Assembly (NCBI RefSeq): GCF_018139145.2
Contig: NW_026114257.1
Coordinates: forward strand, 310,001 to 374,000
Length of the DNA: 64,000 nt
DNA from: Gymnogyps californianus
Taxonomy: Eukaryota > Chordata > Aves > Accipitriformes > Cathartidae
Direction of reading: 5' to 3'
Part shown: positions 1-10,113 of the stretch, in pieces
How positions within the stretch are numbered: the first letter of the stretch is position 1
Layout of the letters: every line of letters starts with the position of its first letter
Notes under the pieces: model-generated
Database searches by the model: none
What the model was told of the DNA's origin: nothing
Seen by the model: the letters and a program-made list of their open reading frames with translations, nothing else
Translations under genes and position numbers: made by a program

Positions 1-479
1 TCCAGGTCCCACACTTCCCAATGCATTTTCAATTAATCACCACCACTTTTGCTGCCTTTTAATACATATACACACAGATATCATTCCCTTAATGTATAAG
101 CCTTTAAAATGTCCATTTAAAATGTTCGTTGAGTTCATTCAGTCCATGACTTTGGACTCCATCTATCATAACAGTCTGTCTGGGCAGGAGGGATGGTGTG
201 AAGTTCGCTCAGTTGGCAGAGCAGGATCCGGCTTTGGTGCAGTGCAGCGGGCAGATGACATTGGGCGCAGCAGGAGGATGGTGTGTAGTGTTGGATTGTT
301 GCATGCTGCAGTCAGTCCTGGTTCCATCACTACTGCACTTCGCTTGGTTTTATCAAAGTTCATTCTTTATTAATCTAGATAATTCATACTGTAATACTGT
401 TGATATAGCATATAACAACTATAGTAATGATGACATACAATGGCAGGGTTATATAGCAATTAACATAATACAATTTAAT
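1..479 (-). other. post-integrase 3' region of provirus A
   Basis: Sequence downstream of the integrase stop in provirus A. No LTR is recognisable before the window edge. A 65-codon open frame (166-363, -) has no known relative that I can name and is probably chance. No clear polypurine tract is visible. It could instead be flanking DNA if the 3' LTR was lost. Confidence 0.5.
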
Positions 480-1931
480 TCACTGGCTATTCTCACCTAA
501 AATCAAATCCCCTTGAGGCACACATCGGACTTCCCCATCCTTCCGCATCACCCACCAAGTGCACCCAGGCCCTTGAGCAAAAGCAATCCCACGAATGGGT
601 TTGCCTTTGCCTGAGGCAGGAGTAACCCAGACTGTCTTCCCTAGCATATTTTTTATGTGCACTACAGGGACCTTATCCCCTTCTACAGTATGTAAAAGTT
701 CTGATTGGGCGGGGCCAGCCCGATTGACAGATCCTCTAGTGTTGACTAACCAGGTGGCCTTTGCTAAATGTGTATCCCAATGTTTAAAGGTCCCACCACC
801 CATTGCTTTCAATGTAGTCTTTAACAGTCCATTGTATCGCTCGATTTTCCCGGAGGCTGGTGCATGATAGGAGATGTGATACACCCACTCAATGCCATGC
901 TCTTTGGCCCAGGTGTCTATGAGATTGTTTCGGAAATGTGTCCCATTGTCTGACTCAATTCTTTCTGGGGTACCATGTCGCCATAAGATTTGCTTCTCAA
1001 GGCCCAGGATAGTGTTCCGGGCAGTGGCATGGGGCACGGGATATGTTTCCAGCCATCCGGTGGTTGCTTCCACCATTGTAAGCACATGGCGCTTGCCTTG
1101 GCGGGTTTGTGGGAGTGTGATATAGTCAATCTGCCAGGCCTCCCCATATTTATATTTCAGCCGTCGTCCCCCATACCAAAGAGGCTTTAACCGCTTGGCT
1201 TGCTTAATTGCAGCACATGTTTCACATTCATGGATAACCTGTGTGATAGTGTCCATGGTCAGGTCCACCCCTCGATCACGAGCCCATCTATATGTTGCAT
1301 CTCTTCCCTGATGACCTGAAGTGTCATGGGCCCACCGAGCTAAAAATAATTCACCCTTATGTTGCCAATCCAGATCCACCTGAGCCACTTCAATCCTAGC
1401 AGCCTTGTCTACCTGTTGATTGTTTTGATGTTCTTCAGTGGCCCGGCTCTTGAGTACGTGGGCATCTACATGACGTACTTTCACAACCAGGTTCTCTAGC
1501 CGGGCAGCAATATCTTGCCAGAATGCAGCAGCCCAAATGGGTTTACCTCTGCGTTGCCAGTTACTCTGCTTCCATTGCTGCAACCACCCCCACAGAGCAT
1601 TTGCCACCATCCATGAGTCAGTATAGAGATAAAGTATTGGCCATTTTTCTCGTTCAGCCATGTCTAAAGCCAGCTGGATGGCTTTCACCTCTGCAAACTG
1701 ACTCGATTCACCTTCTCCTTCTGCAGTTTCTGCAACTTGTCGTATAGGACTCCATACAGCCGCCTTCCACCTCCGATGCTTTCCCACAATGCGACAGGAC
1801 CCATCAGTGAACAGGGCATATTGCCTCTCATTTTCTGGCAGTTTATTATACAGTGGGGCCTCTTCAGCACACGTTACCTCCTCCTCTGGTGATATTCCAA
1901 AATCTTTGCCTTCTGGCCAGTCTGTGATCAC
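480..1931 (-). CDS. pol: ERVL pol: RNase H and integrase, provirus A
   Basis: An open 483-codon frame with RNase H and integrase, which degrade the RNA strand during reverse transcription and insert viral DNA. RNase H acidic residues appear in FTDGS (about residue 43), AEVKAIQ (about 82) and YTDSW (about 104). The integrase keeps an HHCC zinc region (TSGH...CETC) and the catalytic triad in QIDYI, SDNGTH and SGKIERYNG. The frame has no true start of its own. It is entered from the RT frame upstream and is offset by one base from it, so a frameshift separates the halves. All catalytic residues are present, unlike copy B, where this region is deleted. Confidence 0.9.
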   Translation of the reverse strand: MITDWPEGKDFGISPEEEVTCAEEAPLYNKLPENERQYALFTDGSCRIVGKHRRWKAAVWSPIRQVAETAEGEGESSQFAEVKAIQLALDMAEREKWPILYLYTDSWMVANALWGWLQQWKQSNWQRRGKPIWAAAFWQDIAARLENLVVKVRHVDAHVLKSRATEEHQNNQQVDKAARIEVAQVDLDWQHKGELFLARWAHDTSGHQGRDATYRWARDRGVDLTMDTITQVIHECETCAAIKQAKRLKPLWYGGRRLKYKYGEAWQIDYITLPQTRQGKRHVLTMVEATTGWLETYPVPHATARNTILGLEKQILWRHGTPERIESDNGTHFRNNLIDTWAKEHGIEWVYHISYHAPASGKIERYNGLLKTTLKAMGGGTFKHWDTHLAKATWLVNTRGSVNRAGPAQSELLHTVEGDKVPVVHIKNMLGKTVWVTPASGKGKPIRGIAFAQGPGCTWWVMRKDGEVRCVPQGDLILGENSQ

Positions 1932-1971
1932 TTCTAAAATTCCTGGGCGACTGGGGGTTTCCTATTCGACT

Positions 1972-3411
1972 TCACTGTGTGATCAGTGCAACCCACTTAC
2001 TCCATGTAGCATCAGTTGCATGATGTGTAGAAGGGACCTTCCCTTTGAACATCCAGCCCAGCACCGGCAGTCGGGGTGCCAACAGGAGCTGTGTTTCAGT
2101 ACCAACCACTTCTGAAGCAGCTCGAACTCCTTCATATGCTGCTAATATCTCCTTTTCAGTTGGAGTATAGTGGGCCTCAGATCCTCGATATCCCTGACTC
2201 CAAAACCCTAGAGGTCGACCTCGGGTCTCCCCAGGTGCTTTCTGCCAGAGGCTCCAGGTAGGGCCATTCTCCCCGGCTGCGGTGTAGAGCACATTTTTAA
2301 TATCTGGTCCTGCCCGGACTGGCCCAAGGGCTACTGCATGAACTATCTCCCGTTTAATCTGTTCAAAGGCTTGTTGTTGCTCAGGGCCCCATTTAAAATC
2401 GTTCTTCTTCCAGGTCACTTGATAGAGAGGGCTTACAATCAGACTATAATTTGGAATATGCATTCTCCAAAAACCTACAACGCCTAAGAAAGCTTGTGTT
2501 TCCTGTTTACTAGTCGGTGGGGACATAGCTGCTATTTTGTTGATCACATCCATTGGGATATGATGACGTCCATCTTGCCATTTTATCCCTAAAAACTGAA
2601 TCTCCTGTGTGGGTCCCTTCACCTTACTTTGTTTTATGGCAAAACCGGTTTTCAGAAGGATTTGGATTATTTTCTCCCCTTTCTCAAAAACTTCTTCTGC
2701 TGTGTTGCCCCATACGATGATGTCATCAATGTACTGCAGGTGTTCTGGAGCTCCACCTTTTTCCAGTGCAGTCTGGATTAGTCCATGGCAAATGGTGGGG
2801 CTGTGTTTCCACCCCTGGGGCAGTCGATTCCAGGTGTACTGGACGCCCCTCCAAGTGAAAGCAAACTGTGGCCGGCACTCTGCTGCCAAAGGGATTGAGA
2901 AAAATGCATTGGCAATATCACTTGTGGCGTACCACTTGGCTGCCTTTGATTCCAGTTCATATTGAAGTTCTAGCATGTCTGGCACAGCAGCACTCAGCAG
3001 TGGCGTGACTTCATTCAGGCCACGATAGTCTACTGTTAGTCTCCATTCTCCATTAGACTTTCGCACTGGCCATATGGGGCTGTTAAAGGGTGAGCGAGTC
3101 CTGCTGATCACTCCTTGGCTCTCCAGTCGATGAATCAGGTTATGGATGGGAATCAGGGAGTCTCGGTTGGTGCGATATTGCCGCCGGTGCACTGTTGTGG
3201 TAGCAATCGGCACCTGTTGTTCTTCAACCCTCAGCATCCCCACAACCGAAGGGTCCTCAGAGAGACCAGGTAAGGTGGACAGCTGTTCCATTCCCTCTGT
3301 CTCCAAGGCAGCTATACCAAAAGCCCACCGATACCCCTTTGGATCTTTAAAATACCCTCTCCTAAGATAATCTATGCCAAGGATGCATGGGGCCTCTGGG
3401 CCAGTCACAAT
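1972..3411 (-). CDS. pol: ERVL pol: protease end and reverse transcriptase, provirus A
   Basis: Reverse transcriptase of the ERVL type. Visible motifs are VDYRGLNEV, SDIANAFFSIP, LPQGWKHSPTICH and the catalytic YIDD box (about residue 237), followed by thumb and connection. The first few codons of the open frame lie in an inserted LTR (3412-4018); authentic pol starts at the insertion boundary. Protease sequence resumes on the other side of that LTR. The frame ends at a TGA where copy B has an Arg codon. The RNase H-integrase frame then follows one base out of register. Confidence 0.9.
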   Translation of the reverse strand: MVTGPEAPCILGIDYLRRGYFKDPKGYRWAFGIAALETEGMEQLSTLPGLSEDPSVVGMLRVEEQQVPIATTTVHRRQYRTNRDSLIPIHNLIHRLESQGVISRTRSPFNSPIWPVRKSNGEWRLTVDYRGLNEVTPLLSAAVPDMLELQYELESKAAKWYATSDIANAFFSIPLAAECRPQFAFTWRGVQYTWNRLPQGWKHSPTICHGLIQTALEKGGAPEHLQYIDDIIVWGNTAEEVFEKGEKIIQILLKTGFAIKQSKVKGPTQEIQFLGIKWQDGRHHIPMDVINKIAAMSPPTSKQETQAFLGVVGFWRMHIPNYSLIVSPLYQVTWKKNDFKWGPEQQQAFEQIKREIVHAVALGPVRAGPDIKNVLYTAAGENGPTWSLWQKAPGETRGRPLGFWSQGYRGSEAHYTPTEKEILAAYEGVRAASEVVGTETQLLLAPRLPVLGWMFKGKVPSTHHATDATWSKWVALITQ

Positions 3412-4018
3412 TGTTATAAGTTTGCGGTCCAATAATTGAAATGGAACCAGTCCGATTATTTAAATCAATTTATTTGAGCAAGCAGCAGTAAGCAAAACAG
3501 CGCTGGGCGGCCGGGGAGTTTCCACTCTACCAACGGCGCGCGCAAAATGGAGAAGGGTTCCCTTACTTATACAGTCTCTAGTCCCTGCTTCCGTGCTGGC
3601 TGGTATCGTTTGCGTTGTGTGTGCGCCTGCGCCAGCAGTTGCTAGGTGGTCGTAATCTGCCTCCTGGGGGTTGCTGGGATGAAGGCCGAAGTCTTCCTCA
3701 GCTGCCTTCTAGGTGACTTAGGTCCCGCTCATGTTCTTGTGAAATCGCCTTTTCTTTTATCCGTTACTCAGTTGTTTCTTCTACCGAATATTTGGCTGTC
3801 CCTACCCCCACATGTCTTTAGATAACTAAGGAATGTTTCAATACTTGCAAGCAGACCCCCACATGTCTTTGGATAACTAAGGAATGTTTCAACACTTGCA
3901 AGCGATTTTCCCACAATGTTTGTGGGTATACATCAGCGAAAAAAAAAAACAACAAAACTTTCCACATGTCTTATACAAGCAAGATTTGATTAACAAACTC
4001 AGGGTTCTACTTATCACA
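3412..4018 (-). mobile_element. solo LTR inserted in provirus A protease/pol
   Basis: A 607-bp insert that starts TG and ends CA, with imperfect terminal inverted repeats (TGTTATAAG / CTTATCACA) and a 5-bp target duplication acaat at 3407-3411 and 4019-4023. Removing it restores the order seen in provirus B. On the - strand it has a TATA-like TGTATAAG and an AATAAA near 3467-3472, so U3-R-U5 reads right to left. Two near-identical 40-bp stretches (about 3808-3850 and 3857-3903) form a short direct repeat in U3. It is unrelated to the ERVL LTRs; class I or II cannot be decided. Confidence 0.9.
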
Positions 4019-4023
4019 ACAAT

Positions 4024-4482
4024 GGGGTGTTTCTGCCACTCATTCCCAGTTAGGCTTATTTCAGCCTCCAATAGAGTTAGCTGTTGAGATCCCCCTGTCA
4101 CACCAGAGATACAGATGGGTTCTGCCCCTTCATAACTTGATGGCATTAGAGTACACTGTGCACCGGTGTCCACTAGAGCCTTATACTCCTGTGGGTCTGA
4201 TGTGCCAGGCCATCGAATCCACACAGTCCAATAAACCCGGTTGTCCCTTTCCTCCACCTGGCTGGAGGCAGGGCCCCTCTCATCCTGGTCAGAGTATTTG
4301 TTACTCACTTCTTGTAAAAATGACTTAGAGGTCCCTTCAAGAGGGTCAGAAGCCCTTCTACTTTGTCTGGCAACCGGAGCGGCATCTTTCCTGGAAGAAT
4401 CCCCTTTTCTGGTTGTTTTTCCTTTCAATTCACGTACCCGTGCATCTAGGACCGAGGTAGGTTTTCTATCCCACTTCCTCAT
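4024..4482 (-). pseudogene. pro: ERVL gag end and protease, provirus A
   Basis: Reads from the end of Gag into the aspartic protease that would cut the polyprotein. The active-site motif LVDTGAQ is intact here, whereas copy B has DTS. Gag and protease are in one frame with no stop between them: at the position where copy B has GAC TAG, this copy reads GAT GAG. The protease is interrupted by the LTR at 3412-4018. Confidence 0.85.
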
Positions 4483-5330
4483 GTCCTCTCCGTGGTCATG
4501 CAGGTAAAACCACAGGGTACCCCGTGGTGTATACCTTCTATATTCTCTCTCTTGATCAGAGGAATGCTCACTCCTAATAGCTGAGATATTGGTCTGTTTT
4601 CCCTCCCTTCCCCCTGAGGGTGCTGCATAGTATTGAGCAGTGTTTGGTAGATACTAGCCAGGGCCCAGCACAGTGCGATAAGTTGTGCCTCTTTGGAATT
4701 GCCACAGCATTTTCCTTTCAGATAATCTATCATTTTATCAGGGTCCTGTAGTTGTTCAGGAGTGAAGTTCCAAACCATTGGAGGTGAGAAGTTCTCTAGA
4801 TACCTGCCCATTTTCTCCCACATGCCATGCCACCCATGGCTATTAAGCCTCGGGGCAGATTTCTGAAAGGTATTCTTAAACAGTTGTTTAACCTTAAACA
4901 AGACCTGGAACACATTCAGGAGACATAGCAATAGGAACATGCTGGTTTGAACATCCCAAGGATATTCAAAATTCTCAAGAGCTACTGTAATTTGCCTGGA
5001 GGAGAAGGGGAAGGTGAAGAAATGTGTCTCCCCTGTGGCTTGGCTCTCCGATGAGAAAAGGTACAAGGTGTAATTATTAATAGTTTCTGATAGACGGCTC
5101 CCAAAGTACGGAGGTGACGGCAATGCTGAGTACAAATACCAGATTAGTTCCACAACCAGCAATTCTATCGTATCATAAGCCAGTGTTACAAAGTAGAACA
5201 ACATGATAACTCTGGCCCAGTTCCCACGGGTGATAAACAGCACAACAGGGAGCATATACTGCAAGTAAGGTATTACATAACGCACCTTTAAGAACAAGTG
5301 CACCAACTTTGAGAGCAAATATATCAACAT
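4479..5330 (-). CDS. gag: ERVL gag-like protein with hydrophobic N terminus, provirus A
   Basis: Starts at the first ATG after the leader (5330-5328). The first roughly 65 residues hold about four hydrophobic stretches, and another (TSMFLLLCLLNV) follows near residue 115-140, suggesting a multi-pass membrane segment ahead of Gag. The part to about residue 150 matches the N terminus of provirus B Gag. The next stretch of about 75 residues (with WNFTPEQLQDPDKM) has no visible counterpart in B, where a Thr-rich array and capsid-like domain follow. Near the end the frame slips, and the Gag C-terminal sequence shared with B runs in another frame into 4482. Function of the hydrophobic part is unknown; membrane anchoring is inferred. 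Confidence 0.7.
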   Translation of the reverse strand: MLIYLLSKLVHLFLKVRYVIPYLQYMLPVVLFITRGNWARVIMLFYFVTLAYDTIELLVVELIWYLYSALPSPPYFGSRLSETINNYTLYLFSSESQATGETHFFTFPFSSRQITVALENFEYPWDVQTSMFLLLCLLNVFQVLFKVKQLFKNTFQKSAPRLNSHGWHGMWEKMGRYLENFSPPMVWNFTPEQLQDPDKMIDYLKGKCCGNSKEAQLIALCWALASIYQTLLNTMQHPQGEGRENRPISQLLGVSIPLIKRENIEGIHHGVPCGFTCMTTERT

Positions 5331-5425
5331 TGTGACCAGCAACTATTGAACTAATATAATGTATGTTTATAACAAATTTGTTCTAACACATTCCAGTCAG
5401 ATTTGTCGTTATCTCAACCCATCGA

Positions 5426-5443
5426 GCCCCACGTTGGGCGCCA
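5426..5443 (-). promoter_or_regulatory. tRNA-Lys(1,2)-type primer-binding site, provirus A
   Basis: On the - strand the 18 bases are TGGCGCCCAACGTGGGGC, eight bases after the LTR end. This matches the primer-binding site known to pair with the 3' end of tRNA-Lys(1,2). It primes minus-strand DNA synthesis. Confidence 0.85.
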
Positions 5444-5451
5444 AAAAGGAC

Positions 5452-6032
5452 TGTCGTGGTTTAACCCCAGCCAGCAGCCAAGCACCACACAGCCGCTCGC
5501 TCACTGCCCCCCCACCCCTGGGATGGGGGAGAGAATCAGGAAAAAAAACTCGTGAGTTGAGATAAAGACAGTTTAATAGGACAGAAAGGAATGAAAAACA
5601 ATGATAATGATAATAATAATATGACAATAGCAATACTAAAAGAATTAAACTATACAAAGCAAGTGGTGCACAATGCAATTGCTCACCACTCATTGACCGA
5701 TGCCCAGTTAGTTCCCGAGCTGCGATCCCCCCTCCCAGTTAACTCCCCCCAGTTTATATACTGGGCATGATGTCATATGGTATGGAATAGCTCTTTGGCC
5801 AGTTTGGGTCAGCTGTCCTGATGGTGTCCCCTCCCAGCTTCTTGTGCCCCTCCAGCCTTCTTGCTGGCTGGGCACGAGAAGCTGAAAAATCCTTGACTTA
5901 GTATAAACACTATTTAGCTACAACTAAAAACATCAGTGTGTTATCAACATTCTTTTCCTACTAAATCCAAAACACAGCACTATACCAGCTACTAGGAAGA
6001 AAATTAACTCTGTCCTAGCCGAAACCAGGACA
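5452..6032 (-). mobile_element. 5' LTR of provirus A
   Basis: A 581-bp LTR reading right to left, from TGTCCTGGTTTCGGCT to CCACGACA. It has a TATA box (plus-strand 5753-5760) and an ATTAAA-type polyadenylation signal before U5. It belongs to the same family as at least ten other LTRs in this window. Confidence 0.92.
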
Positions 6033-6929
6033 CATGGAAAGAATCTTGTAGTTAAAAAGGTGTCATTTGCTGTTCCTGCAAGAATCCATTCAGGTTTATC
6101 ATGAGTAATAAGCCTCAGAAAAAAAAAACCAATTTGCACATGTGCATGACACTCATTATTTCTGAAACTGCATACTTTTGCCATGCTGCTCTTTATATGT
6201 ACCTGGCACTACTGAGCCTCCCACATAGTTTCCTAGAAACTACATAGAATTATAACTCTAAGCTTGGCACAGGCAAAATGGATTCTTTTGCTTCTTTCTC
6301 CCAGAAAAATATTCTGCAGCCCAGGGCAAAATGTACTGGGCAAAGAGAACTGGAGTTCTACTCATGTATCTTCCAAAGACTGGTATTAATAATTCTCTGT
6401 ACTACTGAGCATATCCTAGATTTTTACTCTTGGATGGGGAGACAAGTGTCATTCCTTCCAGCCCCACTCTTACATATCAGGTAAGAGAGAATTCATGGAG
6501 ATTTCATAAAATAACTTCTGAAATCCTGAACCATCTGAAAACAACAGAAAAATTGTTATTGATTGTAGCAGACCAGGTTTTTCCCTTTGGGTAATTCAGA
6601 AACATAGGTTTCATCCATTAAACTAAAAGGCATTTGAGAGGAAATATTGCATATACAGCTTTAGCTAGCAGCAAGTCTCCCTTTCTCAGGTCCAGGAATA
6701 CAACTGGAGAATCCTGTTGCCCAGCACTTATTTCTGCTTAGTTAATAGTCACACATAATTTATTTTGCTTTCTTTAATCCTGTTTCTCTATTAAAATGCC
6801 TTGGAAACCAATAAAAAAACCACCTCACCACAACCCCACCAATATAGATTAAAAGAAAATTAAAAGATTAAAAAGTGAAGCACTCAAAAGTTAGAAAATG
6901 TCCATGCAATTTTAATTCTGTCACCATTT
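6033..6929. other. no gene recognised
   Basis: AT-rich DNA between provirus A and a tandem repeat. Short open frames only. No repeat family or exon could be named. Confidence 0.5.
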
Positions 6930-8000
6930 GTCCTTAATAATACAGAAAAACATTTCTTCCCCAGGACCCCTGCCTCATTCAGTGCACAGGATTGTTGAGG
7001 AACTGTAATATCACTGTTTTTAAAAGAAAAAAAAGATCAGGCTTGATGGTAACATTTAAATGGTATTCCGAGCCTTTTGAGTTCACACCTTGTTGAAGTG
7101 GACAGGAAGGGAAGAGGCACACAGCTTTATGAACACTGTGAAATGGAGCCAGGATTGGCCCTTAGAAGATAATTATTTTGGTTCCCCATTTTTTGCAAAT
7201 CAATCTACCAGATCCAAATCTCCTTCCTGCTACAGCTGGAAGCTTCTTTACATTGAACTTTCCATATCTAAATGTTTCTGAGATGCGTCCTTAATAATAC
7301 AGAAAAACATTTCTTCCCCAGGACCCCTGCCTCATTCAGTGCACAGGATTGTTGAGGAACTGTAATATCACTGTTTTTAAAAGAAAAAAAAGATCAGGCT
7401 TGATGGTAACATTTAAATGGTATTCCGAGCCTTTTGAGTTCACACCTTGTTGAAGTGGACAGGAAGGGAAGAGGCACACAGCTTTATGAACACTGTGAAA
7501 TGGAGCCAGGATTGGCCCTTAGAAGATAATTATTTTGGTTCCCCATTTTTTGCAAATCAATCTACCAGATCCAAATCTCCTTCCTGCTACAGCTGGAAGC
7601 TTCTTTACATTGAACTTTCCATATCTAAATGTTTCTGAGATGCGTCCTTAATAATACAGAAAAACATTTCTTCCCCAGGACCCCTGCCTCATTCAGTGCA
7701 CAGGATTGTTGAGGAACTGTAATATCACTGTTTTTAAAAGAAAAAAAAGATCAGGCTTGATGGTAACATTTAAATGGTATTCCGAGCCTTTTGAGTTCAC
7801 ACCTTGTTGAAGTGGACAGGAAGGGAAGAGGCACACAGCTTTATGAACACTGTGAAATGGAGCCAGGATTGGCCCTTAGAAGATAATTATTTTGGTTCCC
7901 CATTTTTTGCAAATCAATCTACCAGATCCAAATCTCCTTCCTGCTACAGCTGGAAGCTTCTTTACATTGAACTTTCCATATCTAAATGTTTCTGAGATGC
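6930..8000. repeat. three perfect tandem copies of a 357-bp unit
   Basis: Copies start at 6930, 7287 and 7644. I saw no differences between them by reading. Each carries the same 63-codon open frame, which is a by-product. The left junction follows CACCATTT and the right edge runs into TTCCTAAAGC. Perfect identity means a very recent duplication or an assembly artefact. Confidence 0.95.
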
Positions 8001-8531
8001 TTCCTAAAGCATATGCTGACCAAGCAGAATTTACCTTGCTCTGAACCCAAGCATACTTACCTGAGCTAGCTAAACTTACCTGCAAATGTGCACCCTGAAG
8101 AGCTACATGTGGCCCATACTACTATAGCAGGCTCTTTATTTATGCTGCAATTACATAGGTGTTTGGATTTGGTCCTAGGATAGGTTGAGTGCTAGGATTT
8201 CTGAGCACATATTCCAAGGCTTTTAGCACCTTGTTGATTTGATCTGTACCTAGAATATGTTTCAAAGTGGTCAGTGGAAGAACTTCTCTGTCCTTCCCAA
8301 GCTCTTGCGCTGAAGTGTTTTTAGTTTACAAGCATATTTGACTGAAGCAGTTCCAGTCCTCACTTTCATTTTTGTCTTTTCCAGATGGTACTCGGTTATG
8401 GATCAACAATGCATGAATGTGGCTTTAGTGTTATTGTAGCAGGATACAGTTGTAGTGATCCTGACCGGAAGACCATTGTAGATCGAAGAGTTAGTGATCC
8501 ACAATACAGTTAACCTGAGTAGGCAGAGGCC
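8001..8531. other. unassigned DNA with a possible small exon
   Basis: No named gene. At 8385-8513 (+) an ATG-started 42-codon frame directly follows a pyrimidine tract and CAG (8381-8384), like a 3' splice site. A frame this short is expected by chance fairly often, and I do not recognise the peptide. Confidence 0.35.
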
Positions 8532-9034
8532 TGTGCTGTGCTGCGCTGTGCTGCTCTGTGCTGCACATACAGCGTGTCCTTCGGGCCTGTGTTATGCTGC
8601 GCAAATCCCTTGGAGGCAGGATAAACTCAGCCAGCTCATTGTAACAGAGGAGCCTGCAGGCAGCTCCCACTCAGTACCACTGATTACACCACCTGCGTGG
8701 CCTTGCCTTTATCTAACAGTGCAGCAAGAAGTTCTCATGAGAACATTGTTTCTGTTTGACTGTAGAAATGATAAATAGAGCTGTTTCCTTGTAGGAAAAT
8801 GCTATAATAGCTTGAAATACCAAAAGGAGAGAATTTCTGCTATGGACAGGGTCTGCATGGCGTGCTGCACGTGGGTTGGAGTCCTGTTCAAAGCTACACT
8901 GCACAGGGCTCCCAGCATCTAAAGGGATGTAAGATTATCTATCCTATTCTCTTCTCATAGTATTAGCTCTAATAAATAGCATTTTAAATGATAACTTACA
9001 GAGTCTAAGTGCCTTTCTTACTGGGATCATAACA
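8532..9034 (+). repeat. LTR-like repeat, family 2 (+ copy)
   Basis: About 503 bp from TGTGCTGTG to GGGATCATAACA, with AATAAA near the 3' end. A diverged inverted copy lies at 37399-37836; shared tracts include GCAAGAAGTTCTCATGAGAA. Shape and ends fit a solo LTR. Flanks ggcc/gacc are only a partial target duplication. Confidence 0.55.
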
Positions 9035-9211
9035 GACCAGCACCTCCTGGTGCAAAACAGCAGAGGTTAAGGAAGACAGTAAAGGTTTTTTTCACATTGT
9101 TACCGTAAAAGTCGGTGAGAAAAACTCTCTAAGACTCAATTTGGAGTTTTAGAAAGCAGGCATTCTTTATTACGGCGCTGGATGCATGGGGAATTGCTTC
9201 ACCTAACATGC

Positions 9212-9825
9212 TGTCCTGGTTTCGGCTGGGACAGAGTTAACTCTCTTCTTAGTAGCTGGTACAGTGCTGTGTTTTGGATTTAGTGTGAGAATGATGTTGA
9301 TGATAACACTCTGATGTTTCAGTTGTTGCTAAGTAGCGCTTATCTTAAGCCAAGGACTTTTCAGTTTCCCATGCTCTGCCAGCAAGCAGGTGTGCAAGAA
9401 GCTGGGAGGGAGCATGGCCAGGACAGCTGACCTGAACTAGCCAAAGGGGTATTCCATACCATGGAACATCATGCCCAGTATATAAACAGGGGGGAGTTGG
9501 CCAGGAGGGGCGGATCGTGGCTCTGGCATCGGTCAGTGGGTGGTGAGCAATTGCATTGTGCATCACTGGGTTTTTTTCCTTCCCCCCCTTTTTTTGTTAT
9601 ATTCCTTTTCATTACTATTATTAGTAGTAGTATTAGTATATTTCATTATTATTATTGTTAATTTTATATTTTACTTTAGTTATTAAACTGTTCTTATCTC
9701 AACCCACGAGTTCTGCCTTCTTTCCCGATTCTCCTCCCTATCCCACCGGGAGCAGGGGGAGGGGGACGGGGAGCGAGGGAGCGGCTGTGTGGTGCTTGGC
9801 TTCTGTCTGGGGTTAAACCACGACA
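9212..9825 (+). mobile_element. ERVL solo LTR nested in the class I LTR
   Basis: Full LTR from TGTCCTGGTTTCGG to CCACGACA, with the AGTATATAAAC promoter and an ATTAAA signal. Flanked by catgc (9207-9211) and cgtgc (9826-9830), a 5-bp duplication that has lost one CpG. The internal region is gone, as after LTR-LTR recombination. Confidence 0.92.
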
Positions 9826-10113
9826 CGTGCATACCTGGTTAACACACGGTAAAGCATTTTATACCTTTCGAGCAACAGTTATCAGTATTTTTACAGTTTC
9901 GCTTAGTTAACCTCGTTCCTATTGGTTCTCGCAAGCCTCATCTCCACTTAAAGTTGCAGCGTCCTCAATGAGTGATCCGCATGCGCAGTTGACTCTTCGG
10001 GTGGTCTTTGGGGGTCCTCTGGTGGTCTTCGATAGTCTTCCTCACGATGTCCCTTGGTTGAACTCTGCTTCTGCGCAGACTCAGTTAACTTCTGCATACT
10101 TTGCATTTCTTGC

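Larger units (their letters stand above)
1..6032 (-). mobile_element. ERVL-like provirus A, 3' end outside the window
   Basis: An endogenous retrovirus reading right to left: 5' LTR, primer-binding site, gag, protease, reverse transcriptase, RNase H, integrase, then untranslated sequence running off the window start. The Pol resembles ERVL elements (spuma-related class III). No env is visible. It is broken by a frameshift between RT and RNase H and by a solo LTR in the protease region. The 5-bp flank beyond the 5' LTR is catgg at 6033-6037; the matching 3' copy would lie outside the window. The pol is close to that of provirus B at 27-31 kb. Confidence 0.9.

Noticed and set aside
5426..5443. 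tRNA gene
   Set aside because: Only the 18-base tRNA complement of a retroviral primer site is present; no cloverleaf or promoter boxes.
6930..8000. CRISPR-like array
   Set aside because: Units are 357 bp with no spacers, in vertebrate DNA.
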